A stretch of DNA of 64,000 nucleotides from Phascolarctos cinereus (GCF_002099425.1 NW_018343984.1:15847501-15911500), one strand, 5' to 3'; shown: positions 42,795 through 54,310, counted from the stretch's first letter. Numbers and translations: made by a program. Notes: generated from the letters alone by a model not told the origin.

Positions 42795-43630
42795 AGTAAC
42801 ATTACTGTCATTCATATTACCATCTCAACTCTCTCGTTCTCCATCATTTTCCCCTTTTGAATTATGAATAATATCATTTGCCATCCCCCTCTTACCCACC
42901 ATGATTCATCACATCAATGAATTATGGTCAAAGCATTTCCCACTGTCTAATCAAGAAGCCTCCATTCCATAAAATCATCTGGAAACATCAATATGCATAT
43001 GGATTCATGCCAGGAGCTCCACAAAGTGAACTAAACAGACATGGCCCCTTTCCTTTAAGGTCTTATCAATTTAAGGTAAAGGAAGAAAAATTGGACAGGA
43101 ATAAAGGTCTTGACAGTATAGAACTAAAATTAATAGAAAGTTTGGGAGTATTATGGAGACCTCCATTTTATTCATTTTCCAGATTGACAAAGTTTCAAAT
43201 GCTGCCCAGGGCTCTGGGGATGTCAGTCAACATTGGAGTGCCATGGGCAACAGTTAAATGTTCTGATTCTGGTAAATTTACTAGCTCCTTTTCTGTCCCC
43301 ATAGATCTCTACCAGCATCACATTATAGTCCAAACTTCTTGGTGAATGGTTTTGAGGAATGGCCCATAAGACCAGAGAGAGGATGGACATGATCTCCAGT
43401 GGGGCATTACCAATTCAATGCTTTCATTCTATTGTACCCAGGATGCTCAGAGGAGTCTGGGGGAAGTTTGAGACTGTAGTATTCATAACATTCTGAAACC
43501 TTGCTGCACCCTCTCAGCTTCACTGGAGTGTCATGTACAGATTCTGGAACTTCAATAAATTAGGGGCAACATTGCTGAAAGCATGACAGCAAAGTAGCTG
43601 AAACTCCGTTCTGGAAAGATGGAGCTGATA
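42795..43630. other. Unassigned sequence with a 142-codon frame
   Basis: An open frame at 42,917-43,345 (+) has no recognisable domain, and low-complexity or splice support is lacking. No repeat is recognised. It could be single-copy non-coding DNA. Confidence 0.35.
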
Positions 43631-43861
43631 CAATCAATTTAATCAATCCGCATTCATTTAGTAAGAACAGCTAAGTGTCCAAGAATGTGCTAGCCACTAG
43701 AGAGAGAAATACCAAGGATAGAGCAATTCCTGCTCTCAAGAAGGTTACATTCTGATGGGGATGATAAGTACATATACAACATAGATATAAGGAGAATAAA
43801 TGCAAATACATACAAAAAAGTTAAATACAAGATAGTTTGGGAGGGAATAAACTAACATTTC

Positions 43862-44131
43862 AAGGGGTAGCTAGGTGGTGCCATAGTGCACAGAAAGCCA
43901 GGTCTGGAGTCAGAAGACTCAACTTGGTGAGTTCAAATCTGGCCTGAGACACTTACTAGTTGTGCGACCCTGGGCAAGTCACTTAACCATTATTTGCCTC
44001 AGTTTCCTTATCTGTAAAACAAAATGGAGAAAAATGGCAAACCACTCCAGTATCTTTGCCAAGAAAACCCTAAATGGGGTCATGAAGAGTCAGATATGAC
44101 TGAAATGACTGAACAACAACAACAACAACAA
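43862..44131 (+). repeat. Complete RTE-tailed SINE inside the long L2
   Basis: 'aggggtagctaggtggtgcc', 'gtgagttcaaatctggcctg', 'gggcaagtcacttaaccatt', 'gccaagaaaaccctaaatgg' and 'tgaaatgactgaacaacaac' with a (CAA)n tail. Confidence 0.92.
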
Positions 44132-45342
44132 CTGAGAAGCATGATCTGGGGGTCAGGATTAAGAAAGTGTCCATAGTGCTGCTTCTTAAAGCAAGAGAGG
44201 AACTCTATAAAAGGAAATAGATATTCCAGGCAAAGGAGATAGCCGCGTAAAGGAATGGAGACTGGAGATGGAATGGCTTGTGGGAGAAATAGAGAGGCCA
44301 GTTTAGTGGAATCACAAAATGCTGGAAGGTGAGTAATGCCCAATGAGGCTGGAAAATCCATTTGGGGTTTTAAAAATGGGTAAAAGTTGGATAGTTTCTA
44401 CTTTATCCAAGAAGCAATGGATAGCACTAGGGTTGAATGAGTAGAGGAGTCACATGGTCAAGATTGAGCTGACTTTGGCTGCAGGATATGGGATGGACTG
44501 CAGTGGTGGGAGAGTTGAGGCAGGAAGACCAATTAGAAGATCATTACAATAATCTAGATGAAAGATGAAAAAGGCCTGAACTAAGGGGGTAACTATATGA
44601 GTGGAGAGAAAGGATCAGATGGGGAGAGATATTGTGAAGGTCAAAACAGCAAGATAAAACAATTGACTAGATATGTTGGGGGAGAGTGAAGAGTCCAGGA
44701 TAATGTCATGGTCACTAATTTGGGTCATGAGAGGGATGGCAATGCTTTTGTGAGAAATGGGAAGTTTGAAATAGGGGAGAGTTTTTTTCGGGGAGGAATA
44801 AAATGAGCTCTGTTTTGAATACATTGAGTTTGAAACATCACCAGGACATCCAATTGGAAATATAATTGGTGATGCAAGATTTAAATTTGGCAGAGAGACT
44901 GCCTCTGGCTAGATATATTTACGAGTCGTCTCTATAAAGATGGCACTTAAGTCCATTGAAGCTTATGAGTTTACCAAGACAGAGTTAAAATACAGAGAGA
45001 AGAGCAAAAGGCCTGGAACATTGGAGACTCCTACAGTTGGGGACATGATATGGTTGATGAGCCAGCCAGGTAGAGTGAGGGATGGTCAGACAGGTAGGAG
45101 GGGAACTGAGAGAAAAAAGGAGTAGTATTGCAAAAACCAAGATTGGAGACAGTGTCAAATGCAGCAGAAAGGTGGAGGATTGGTAACTAAGAGATCATGG
45201 TGAACTTTGGAGAGAGTAGCTTCAGGTGAATGAGATTGAAGCCAGATTACAAAGGGCTGAGGAGTGAGAGGACAGGAAGTAGAGGCAGTATTTATAAACA
45301 ACTTTCATGAAATTTGGTTGAGATAATAACAGTGGCCGGCAT

Positions 45343-45566
45343 TTTTGTTCAGTCATGTCCAACTCTTCTTGACCCCTTTTTAGAGTTTTCTTGGCAAAGA
45401 TATGGGAGTGGTTTACCATTTCCTTCTCCAGCTCATTTTACAGATGAGGAAACTGAAGCAAATAGGGTTAAATGACTTGAGTAGGATCACACAGCTAGTA
45501 AGTAGCTGAGGTCTGATTTGAATTCCAGGCCCTGCATCCTATCCACTGCACCACCTAGCTGCCCAG
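45343..45566 (-). repeat. RTE-tailed SINE inside the long L2
   Basis: 'ttttgttcagtcatgtccaa', 'ttttcttggcaaagatatgg', 'gatgaggaaactgaagcaaa', 'cacacagctagtaagtagct' and head 'tgcaccacctagctgccc'. Confidence 0.92.
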
Positions 45567-46314
45567 AGAATCAATTAAGGAGGAATAAAAGGACTATCTT
45601 GGTGTACTTAGTACAATTATGAGACTTTGTACAGGTGTATTCAGTAGCTTGTAAGAGTAAAGGAGGCAGGTGGTGGGAATAATCCAGGTCTGTGGTTTGA
45701 AAAGAGATGGATTTGAGAGCAAAAAACAACATCGAGTTGAAATTGGGTTAAGATTAGAGAGAGAGGAAAATAACATCAGATTATGAATAATGGCCTAGCA
45801 AAATCCTGAAAGGTAGGGGGTTGGAGGTTGCAATGATGGTGAAAAATGGGTTCATGAAGGATAACAATTAAGAAGAGTGGAAAGATAGGTTTTAGACAGA
45901 AGGGGAATATCAGAGTTTCTAATCAGGTAATAACGGTGAGATCTAGTATATTCCTATCCCTATGTGTGGTTGAGATGGTATATAGGAATAGGTCATGCTG
46001 TTTTAAAAGGCTAAAGGATTTGGAAATTAAGGGATTTGAGGGAACAGCTCAGTAAATATTAAAGTCACCTGGTGTGAAGTCAGGAGTTGAAGAGGAGAGA
46101 AAGATGGTAAGCCAGGTGCCGACCTCTTTGAGAACAGAGTAAAAATCACCTGGGTTGACATGGGGTCACTAGAGCCACTGTAATTTAGATTAGGTAGAAC
46201 ATTTTGACTGAATGGACTTGAAAGGAGGGAAGGCTCCTAAATAGTAGAGGTAAAGGGAGAATCCAGAAGGGACGGTGGGGAGCAACTCCCCACTAGGTAG
46301 CTCTTGAGCTCCCT

Positions 46315-48149
46315 CTCAGTTCTGCTTCTTTGATCCCAGGATTTCAGGATGATTCCATCCCAGAACATCTTTCTTCCTCTTGTACTAATTTACATGAGCA
46401 CTGAGATTAGGAGTCTTTTCTTCATGATGTAGACCCTGGCCACTCCTCACATCTTTGTGGCCTCAAGAATGAATTACTACAAAACCCTCCACAGGAGGTT
46501 TCCCTGGATGGCCACCCAGAGCCTTCAGTTGGCCAAGGAAGCATCAGTCCATCTGGCAAAAGGCACCTGGCAGGCAAAGCCACTAACGCCTGTGCTCCAG
46601 TTTGCCCTGGCTCCTTACTCACTCTCTCATGCACTGTGAGATGCCCATCGTGAACTCTAGAGTTCTCAGTTATTACCTTCAAGATGGTCCCTCCTCTTGG
46701 CACCATCACGATAGTGGGGGGAAAACGCATCGGCTAAGACATGTCCTCCACCAGCAGGGGGGCTCGAGTCAGGGCATTTGCAGAGAAATATGCTCCCCTC
46801 CTGATCTGACAAAGCCAGAGTTTGTCGTCTTTCAGGGGGTGCAGTGAAGGAGCCATCTGTTTCGTCAGGGTTGTGCCTGATGATGTGTGAGGCCCCATCA
46901 AGTGCGGTCCCAGGGAGGAGGCATTTGAATATTGCATTCCAGCTTTGTACATGGGCCTGGAGGCTAAGCGCATTTCAAAATTTAAAAATACCATTAATAA
47001 TAACGTCCTGTGCATCTCCGGAGGCGACAAGCAGTCTATTTATATTGGGGTGTCCTATTTTGCCTGGATTTCCAGGTTGGCGGTCTCACCCAGTTTCCTC
47101 TCCGATGCTAGCCATTCCTAACCGCATTATATCGGCAATGCAAAACAACCCCAGTTTCTCCATCTTTAGCAAGGTTAGATTCTTGGCTTTAGACGTTTCT
47201 CTATTTCTTTTTCCTTCCTCTCTTATCTCTCATTCATTTAAAATCTACAACACATTAAAAAGTTCTTAAAAAAAAAAAAGACAGACAACACTTAAAATAT
47301 CACCCCCCAATCTAAAAATGTCTTGTCAGATTTCCCTCTTGTTTGCTTCAGAAAGTGGCGCTTTGATTGTCCATTAGAGAGTTGTTTACATTTCTCCAAA
47401 AGCTCCATTTAGTTTTCCTGACAAGGTGGAATAAGTGACTGGCTGTGATGGATAGAAGCACCTGTCCTAATAGCTGCTCACACTGTGCCCACTAGTGCAC
47501 GTTACATTGATAAATTGACAACAGTTGGGACATGCTCTGCTAGCAACAAGAATGAGACTAGTAGGACAAACACAGGCACTCCAACAGTCTGCTTTCATAT
47601 TCCTGGGAAAGGTATACAGCCTCCTCATCTAACAGCCCAACAGCTGTGGGGAGAAATTAGTACCGGGGTACAATTTCTTTGTTACCTTGACACAAGTATT
47701 GGTAGTTAGCCACCAAGCAAGTTTACCGTCAAATATTCCCCAGCCTTCTAAGTTTATACACCTGCAATTCTGGAGTGTGGTGCCCTAATTAAAATTGCAT
47801 TATGGGATTTTAATTGTGTGTCTTTTCGTAGGTTTACAATTTTTCATTTTTTCTTTGTAGACTCTTTTTCTTTTTTTTTGGATAAGGCCAAAAAAAGAGC
47901 TACTTATTAGCTGCATGCCAACTATTGGGGAGATGTGGGGTGGGAGCTCAGTAAAGACTTAATGTGTTAATTATCTAGAATAAGAAGCTCTTGAGAGTTT
48001 CCAAATTTCAATGAATAAAGTGATGGCCGTCTAATACTCAGCCCCATTCAACTAGCGATATGTGAAGGCATTCAGCGTTCAATCCAAACAACTCCCTCCT
48101 TTAATTTTTTTCCCATTCTGTGGGCTTCATTACACCTAACTCGAGAGTG
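46315..48149. other. Repeat-poor 1.8 kb with candidate conserved non-coding blocks
   Basis: No transposon is recognised. 46,900-47,120 has CpG-containing, high-complexity text with 'ttaaaaataccattaataat' and an Oct-like 'tatattggggtgtcc' context. 47,760-47,830 packs TAATTA-type homeodomain sites around 'cctaattaaaattgcattat' and 'gattttaattgtg'. The 141-codon frame at 46,844-47,269 shows no domain. Regulatory function is inferred only. Confidence 0.4.
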
Positions 48150-48385
48150 AAGAGCGATCATGTGACATAGAAGATGGAGAAGCTAGCTCGAGGTCAGAAA
48201 GACCTAGGTTCAGATCCTGTCTCTGAATTACACTTGTTATATATGATCATTGACAAATCACTTAGCCTCCCAGTGACCAGAGACAATTCTCTATCAGTTG
48301 CAGAAGAATTGTTCATTTGCATCAGTGAAAAGAGTTTCCAAAATGGGGTTTTTCCTACACTGAAGACATCACTGGTCTGAACCTC
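48150..48385 (+). repeat. MIR-headed SINE with distinct 3' tail
   Basis: 'agaaagacctaggttcagat', 'atcattgacaaatcacttag', 'gagacaattctctatcagtt', 'catttgcatcagtgaaaaga' and 'acactgaagacatcactggt' follow the copies at 11.1 and 29.2 kb. Confidence 0.7.
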
Positions 48386-48469
48386 TCCCTTCTTCCTACA
48401 AAAGAGTAGAGAAACACTCTAGAATGAGATATCCTTTTCTGCCTTTTTATTGACAGTGGAGTGATGTGG

Positions 48470-48830
48470 AAACAACATACAAAATAGTGCATAGAGTTTT
48501 GGACTTGGAGTAAGGAAAGCCTGGGTTAAAATTCTGCCTCTGATACTAGCAATTGAATGGCCATAGACAGCCCATGTCTTTTCCGAGCTTTAATTTCCAC
48601 ATTGGTAAAATTAAATCCAGTTTAACAAGCCTTTATTAAATGTCTGCTATGAGACAAGCCTTGTGATAGTCACAAAGACTAAACAAGTGAAACAGTTCCT
48701 TCCCTCAAAGTACTTATAGTCTAGAGAAATAGTAATATCAAAACCTGTAGTACAACTTCACAAGGTTATTGTGAAACAACATTGGATTGTAAGTTGCATC
48801 GTAAGCTTCAAAATGCAATACGTTAGTCCC
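48470..48830 (+). repeat. MIR SINE split by an L2 3' end
   Basis: MIR left part 48,470-48,610 ('gtgcatagagttttggactt', 'ttaatttccacattggtaaa'). Minus-strand L2 3' end 48,615-48,740 ('gcctttattaaatgtctgct', 'tccctcaaagtacttatagt'). MIR right part 48,755-48,830 ('acaaggttattgtgaaacaa', 'gtaagcttcaaaatgc'). Confidence 0.65.
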
Positions 48831-48988
48831 AACTTAGATTATTGGAAAATTAAGGACCTTCATTCGCAATCGCTCATCTGGACCCACTTCATCTCTCCAG
48901 GTCTCAGTTTCCTCAACTGCAGGGGTGTGCTACAGCCTCCTCAGACCAAACATTCAGTTGAAAGAAAATGCTTAGAAATTGATAAATG

Positions 48989-49137
48989 TGGGGCAGCTAG
49001 GTGGCGCAGTGGATAGAGCACCAGCTCTGGAGTCAGGAGGAGCTGAGTTCAAATCTGGCCTCAGACCAAACACTTGACACTTACTAGCTGTGTGACCCTG
49101 GACAAGTCACTTAATTCCAATTGCCTAAAATAAAAAA
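48989..49137 (+). repeat. Well-preserved poly(A)-tailed SINE with target-site duplication
   Basis: 'tggggcagctaggtggcgca', 'gagctgagttcaaatctggc', 'gacaagtcacttaattccaa' and an A tail. AAATTGATAAATG (48,976-48,988) and AAATTGAAAAATG (49,138-49,150) flank it with one mismatch in 13. Low divergence from the other poly(A) copies suggests it is among the youngest insertions here. Confidence 0.95.
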
Positions 49138-49399
49138 AAATTGAAAAATGCTACAAATCAGGGATTATTTTGTTGTTTTGTAGATTTCCAGACTTAAGAA
49201 AGTGATAGAGAAAAAGGTACTAATTCAGGTACTAAATAATAATTTAAAAGTGTGTCCTGCATAGCATTCCCTGCACCTCCCCTCCCAAATAGCTGGTTGT
49301 TAAACATTTACTAACATGCCTCTGCTCAGCTATAAACTAAAGGGCTTGAACAAGATTGCTTTGAAGGTCTCTTTAATCCCTTTTCTAACGTCAGACCTT

Positions 49400-49560
49400 A
49401 CTATTACAGGATCATACGTCTGGAGCTGGAATAAGCCTGCCTCAGAGATCATCTTTTCAATCCCATCATTTTCCACGTGAACAAGCAGGCTCAGATAGAC
49501 AACATGACATGTCCAGGCAGGATTTGATTCTAAACCCTCTGACTACTTTCTCTAAAGCTA
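49400..49560 (-). repeat. MIR/Ther SINE
   Basis: 'acgtctggagctggaataag', 'cattttccacgtgaacaagc' and 'ggcaggatttgattctaaac' in minus order, diverged. Confidence 0.6.
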
Positions 49561-49689
49561 GGGCTTGCTGAATCTTCCCATGCTCCCTCTCAAATATTAT
49601 TGAAAGATCGTTTCACTTTGTTTTCGGTCTATTTCCTTTCCTTTCCTCCTTCCCCGGTCTCCTCCCCCAACCAGAACAGAGAGCCAGCC

Positions 49690-49835
49690 TTGAAACCGGG
49701 TCACACAGAATGACTATGTGACCTTAGGCAAGTCACTTAAACTTCCATTGCTCTAGGTAGCTCTGTCTAAAAAGTGCTGATCTGCAGTTTCCTTATCTAA
49801 GTGAAATCCCAGGTCTAATCCCTCTCTTTCTCCCT
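49690..49835 (+). repeat. MIR-headed SINE with distinct 3' tail
   Basis: 'gtgaccttaggcaagtcact', 'cattgctctaggtagctctg' and 'aagtgctgatctgcagtttc' then 'agtgaaatcccaggtc' match the tail family at 11.1 kb. The head is mostly lost. Confidence 0.65.
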
Positions 49836-52530
49836 AGCCTAAGTAAAATCATTAAAAAAAAAAGTTTATTGAATGACTGTTCCATGCCCCCATTTCCCAT
49901 CTACCCATCTCAACCGCTCTGACAGATAATTTTAGAGATTACTGGGGAATAGAAAGACCCCAACTGGCCACCAAGAGCTCCATCCTCCATCTACCATTTT
50001 CCACCCTCATCTCCACCTAAGATCAGTCCAAGTCACTGAACAACCCCAAAGCAAGCACCTACAACTTAATACCAAGTCATTAAAAGGGGGTGGTGGTGAG
50101 GAAACGGAGGATGGGGCACCCGAAGCCAGCGTAGCGTGGACATCATAATGCTTCTCCGAGGCTCTGCTTTTAAATAGCCTCGTTACCGATTTTATGATAA
50201 GACACAGTTTGCCTTTATGATTTGCATGGGTAATGAAGCAATTAGCAGCCCATCATATATAAAACATGTGAGTCTTCATTAGAGCTCGGCAGAAAGGGCC
50301 TGAGCCTTGCCCCATCTTGGGGCAGCCAGGGGCCTTGTCAGTTTCCTGCCTGGGGAGCTCAGTTTTTGTTGGGAGGCTCCCCCTTCCATCCATGCCTTCC
50401 ATTAGGCGGCTAGACTGTGGTTAGTTTGATGGTGAAATCCTGACTGGCTGGCAGGCTCCCGCCTTCCCCGCCCCCGAACTGCTACTAAATTTCATTTCAA
50501 GTTATAATTATTGACATTGGAAACAGCTCCTCGGATCATAACAACAAAGCAACAATTATGCAGGATCTGGTGTTTCTCATGCAAATTGCAGCCGTAAAAT
50601 ACAGGAAAATCCGGCCCACTTACAGACCAATCTTTGTCTTTGGAGAACACAGTCTGAACTATTTGGTTAACTAAATTAAAATGTAAATCTTGGCTGGCTT
50701 TTCTTCTTAGATAGCGATATGAAACAGTTTCGAGGAGCCCGGCGCAAAAGCTTAAGGGACCACATTTCAAACAACTTGTCATGAATATATATATTTTTTA
50801 ATGAATTAAGGCTGAAAAGCTTAACTGTCTCTAACAATCAAGGATTCTGAAATACTGTTCAAATAGGAGTGGTGTAAATGAAAGAGTGAGGGGCCCGGGT
50901 GTTTACTCCTCATATTTTGTTTGTAAAGACCTGTGGGGGGGCTTTGAAAGAGAGGCCTTAATGGAGTCCCTGGAGTGGACACTTTCAAAAGTAAGGCCCT
51001 CTTACTCTTATCCCCAACAGGGCTAACACATGTAATGAAATGCAGGGCCAAGATAGGGAGATTAGTTAAGTATTAAGACTGAGTCCTTGCACTTTATTAG
51101 AGTTGCCTTTCCTCTTACCTTTCTCCAGCCTTCCACACACAGCAAGAGAGAGAGAGAATTTTTAATAGTCATAGCATTCTTCTGGAGAGGAGAATGCCAT
51201 CACTCCTGGACAGAATCCTAAGCACGCAAAGTTCCGCAGAGGACTCTGAAACAATGATTGGGTTCCACCAGGGATCGGTGTGGTTTATGATCTAGGACCA
51301 CCATGGTTTATAAAAAGCACACAACAACAGCAAAATGACAAAACACACACACAAGACCCCCTTAGGCAGGAAGAATTTCAAAAGAAAAAAAAGGAAGAAA
51401 AGAGAGAGCTCCTGTCCCCTTGTGTCCCAGCCCAAGCTTAAGCCAATAATGTATCTGGAAAATCATCCTCCCAACCCCCTCTCCTACCCCCAGCTGAGTT
51501 TGACCACAAGTAAACTGACCTGTATAAGATGGAAACAACAGAGAATTCTGACATTTTATTTATGTATTTAATTTTTTTATGCAGAGGCAAGAAATTCTGT
51601 GATCTCATCTCATTTATAACCAATCTGATCTTTAAAAGGCAATGATTTTACAAATGCACTTTTCCATTAAGAATACTGTTATCATAAGCACTGAGCAGGC
51701 TGTGTGCGGCCAGTCAAACTCTGACTTATAGCCGCCTGGTTCAGCCTGGGCAAGATAACCAAGAGTAATGGTTTTTGATAATCAGGCCACAATATTAATA
51801 TAACATGAACCACAAGTGCTATTCCATTGTAGCTCCAGCTAAATTACCAAATCTCATTGGAATATAAAGGAGAAAAAAAAAGCCACATTCTGGTTTCTGC
51901 TATTTATGCCCCACAAAACAAAACAGAGCAAAATGCTTCAAAGTACATCTATAGACAGATGGCTCTTCTTTTTAATGGGGTTTGGAGAGCATGGCTAATG
52001 ACCACACTTCTCTGTTTAGAACTTCTGAGACTTCCCATCGAGTTCAGGCTCAGGGGCTCCTACTTGGGTCAGAATTTAGGTTACTGGCACTTAGGAGAGA
52101 GTTAGGGTGTTAGTTAGGGTGGTTGGGATTAGTTTAGTTGGAAAGATAGAAGCCCATGGTTTTGGAAGGAGGCATGCTGGCTTTATGGAAGTTCCTCATT
52201 GCCTCTAATGCCTGTCGAAATATGGGTTGATCTAAATAAAGCTGCAGTTCCTCTTGGTTGATAAAAACAAGGAGGAATGTTGTCCTTTACGGTAAATATA
52301 GATAATGAATAAAATGTTAGGGAAACAGTATTTCTAGAGAACGATGAAATAATTATTACAAGCAAAACCAATATCAAGCATCCTACTAAATTTATTCTTA
52401 GGGTGAGTGGTGTTCAGTATTTTTCAAAACACCGGATTTTGAGAAAATTGTGTTTTTCATTATATATACCTATATTATTACAGATGCACACATATATAGT
52501 AATGTAATATGCTTTTATGTATTTGTATTT
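49836..52530. other. Longest repeat-poor interval, with three candidate enhancer blocks
   Basis: No transposon, exon or RNA gene is recognised over about 2.7 kb. Block 1 (50,100-50,300): GATAAG at 50,196, octamer ATTTGCAT at 50,220-50,227, CAATTAG at 50,239. Block 2 (50,470-50,790): TAATTATTGACA near 50,505, AACAAAG at 50,541, ATGCAAAT at 50,579-50,586, GGTTAACTA near 50,665. Block 3 (51,640-51,860): high-complexity, AT-rich homeodomain-like text. Sites are seen; conservation and function are inferred. Confidence 0.45.
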
Positions 52531-52775
52531 TTGTTGTGTTCAGTTGTATCCAGCTCTTGGTGACCCCATTTGGGGTTTTCTTGGCAGAGATACTGGAGTG
52601 GTTTGCCATTTTCTTCTCCAGCTCATCAGATAGATGAGAAACTGAGGTAAACAGGTTAAGAGATTTACTCAGGGTCACGTAGCTAGAAAGTATCAGAGCC
52701 TGGATTTGAACTCAGGAAGATGAGTTTTCCTGACTCCAGGCCCAGCACTCTATCTACTGTACCACCTAGCTGCCC
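52531..52775 (-). repeat. Complete RTE-tailed SINE
   Basis: 'ttgttgtgttcagttgtatc', 'gaccccatttggggttttct', 'gatgagaaactgaggtaaac', 'gatttgaactcaggaagatg' and head 'ctgtaccacctagctgccc'. A TATACA/TAGATA microsatellite (52,776-52,905) follows its head. Confidence 0.92.
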
Positions 52776-52905
52776 ATATACACGCACCCATATTTATATA
52801 TACATATACTCATATATACAATATAGATATAGATATATGTACATACACACATTTATACATGTGTGGTCATGTGTATCTATACACACATACTTATGTACAC
52901 ATAGA
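52776..52905 (+). repeat. TATACA/CACATA microsatellite
   Basis: Degenerate units including TATACATATAC, AGATATAGATAT and ACACATACTTAT. Confidence 0.85.
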
Positions 52906-52911
52906 TACACA

Positions 52912-53205
52912 GCAGAGGCAGTGTGGTGAAGTGGAGAGAGGACTAATCTCAGAGGTAGAAAGATTCTGGGTTCAAGTCCTGTCTCTGATACATACTGAAG
53001 TCACTGGGATTTCACCAATATAGGGAACTCCTTCATGAGGAAGCTTCTTCTACTGTTGTAAATTGATGGTCTTAGAGAGTTGCCAGAGGTGCTGAAAGAT
53101 TAAATGACTTTCCTAGGGTCATACAGTTAATGCGTCAGAACCTGTGCTTGAACTCCTATAGGCCTTACCCCAAGGTTGTCTATTTCATGCTGCTACTCAC
53201 ATGTG
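52912..53205. repeat. Inverted pair of MIR-headed SINE fragments
   Basis: 52,912-52,985 is a plus-strand head ('gcagtgtggtgaagtggaga', 'ctgggttcaagtcctgtctc'). 52,990-53,205 is a minus-strand copy with the distinct tail ('atttcaccaatatagggaac', 'cctagggtcatacagttaat', 'gcttgaactcctataggcct'). The two heads point towards each other's ends, a small inverted arrangement. Confidence 0.65.
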
Positions 53206-53629
53206 TATGTGTGCATGTGTGAAGAATCCAGACAAAAGTTTAACAACCAGCTCTTTAAAAAAATGATCTCATGATATACTTTTAGTTTTAATCTGTATTA
53301 TTTACATTTTCTCCACCATTTTCTTAAGTCTAGAAGTCCACAGAACAATAAATCAAACCCAGATTTGTGGCACTTGCCAATTTTTGAGGTGTAAATATAC
53401 TAAGATTTTAACAACTGGCTCTCAAGAGGCGGTATGAGCTGGGTCTAGCATTGCCCTGCATATATCTATGTTAATTTCTTAATGCATGCTTACACAGGAT
53501 CAACTGTACTTTCAGAATCGACAACTGGATTATTTCTGAAAAGTTTCATTGCCTTGCTTATAGGACAGTAACATTTTCTCCTGAAATTTTGCAGGTAGGT
53601 GGACCGAGGCCAGAAAATTTTGTAACAAC
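53206..53629. other. Unassigned sequence
   Basis: No gene or repeat recognised. Confidence 0.4.
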
Positions 53630-53702
53630 TGCCCAGCTCTTTAAGGGACAGCTCAAATGCTACTCTCCCATAAAATCTTTCCTAATTCTCCAAGCAAATA
53701 AT
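53630..53702 (+). repeat. L2 fragment
   Basis: 'aagggacagctcaaatgcta' and 'aaatctttcctaattctcc' match the L2 block that encodes the ORF2 C-terminus ('LKCHL' region). Confidence 0.6.
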
Positions 53703-53714
53703 GATAAAAGATTG

Positions 53715-54045
53715 TCCTGGGCCTTTGAAGTGGGATTAGATTTATTCTGCTTGGACCCAGAGAAAAGGACAAAGGACAATAGAAGGAAGTTTCAAAAAGG
53801 TCAATTTAGGCTTTCTTTATATAAATGAAAACAAACAAACATAAAAATAAACAAACTAAAACAGTTTCAAAGTAGAATGGCTTCCTTGGGAGGTAGTGGG
53901 TCCCACCCCATCACTTGCAGTCTTCAAGCCACTTTTGGATGTCTGCTTGTAAGGTAATGATATGTAGGAGAGTCCTGTTTGGGCACAAGCTGAACCAGCT
54001 GGCCAGTGAGGTTTCTCCTACTCTGAGGCTCTGTAATACTGTGAC
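53715..54045 (+). repeat. L3/CR1 3' end with an A-rich insertion
   Basis: 'gggattagatttattctgct', a diverged 'ggaagtttcaaaaaggtcaa', 'gaatggcttccttgggaggt', 'cagtcttcaagccacttttg' and 'ctctgaggctctgtaatact' follow L3 to its end. An A-rich block 'aaacaaacaaacataaaaat' (53,830-53,860) sits where L3 is otherwise continuous. Confidence 0.75.
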
Positions 54046-54092
54046 CTGCTTCTTCCTAAGATCTCACACAGACCTTTGTTGATCCCTCTCCA

Positions 54093-54107
54093 TATACATG
54101 TATATAT

Positions 54108-54158
<51 letters not shown>

Positions 54159-54160
54159 AT
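54093..54160 (+). repeat. (TG)n microsatellite
   Basis: TATATGTGTA leads into about 21 uninterrupted TG units ending at about 54,154. Confidence 0.95.
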
Positions 54161-54204
54161 TGTCTTGTATCACAGTGATTTGTGTACAACGTCTGGTCAT
54201 CCTG

Positions 54205-54310
54205 ACAAAAATGTAAGCTCCCTGTGGACAGTGATGATGTGAGTTTCACAGTCTTCCTTTACACTGTACAGCACCTAACATGGTGCATTCAACAGTCAAG
54301 CATCCATTGA
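54205..54310 (+). repeat. L2 3'-end fragment
   Basis: 'aaatgtaagctccctgtgga', 'tacagcacctaacatggtgc' and 'catccattgaa' resemble the L2 3' end; diverged. Confidence 0.55.

Larger units (their letters stand above)
43635..46310 (-). mobile_element. Very long L2 LINE copy with two SINE insertions
   Basis: Minus-strand L2 runs continuously from the 3' end ('gctctcaagaaggttacatt') through 'gaccaattagaagatcatta', 'gagtccaggataatgtcatg', 'gtcagacaggtaggagggga' and 'ggtgaactttggagagagta' (reverse transcriptase) into upstream text ('caacatcgagttgaaattgg', 'cctatccctatgtgtggttg', 'ttaaagtcacctggtgtgaa'). About 2.2 kb without SINEs, most of an L2. Many breaks, no intact ORF. Confidence 0.82.

Noticed and set aside
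42917-43345. 142-codon open frame
   Set aside because: No recognisable domain, repeats, splice context or coding bias; length is within chance expectation for 64 kb.
46844-47269. 141-codon open frame in repeat-poor DNA
   Set aside because: Overlaps a candidate conserved block, but shows no domain and ends in low-complexity A-rich text; coding not supported.
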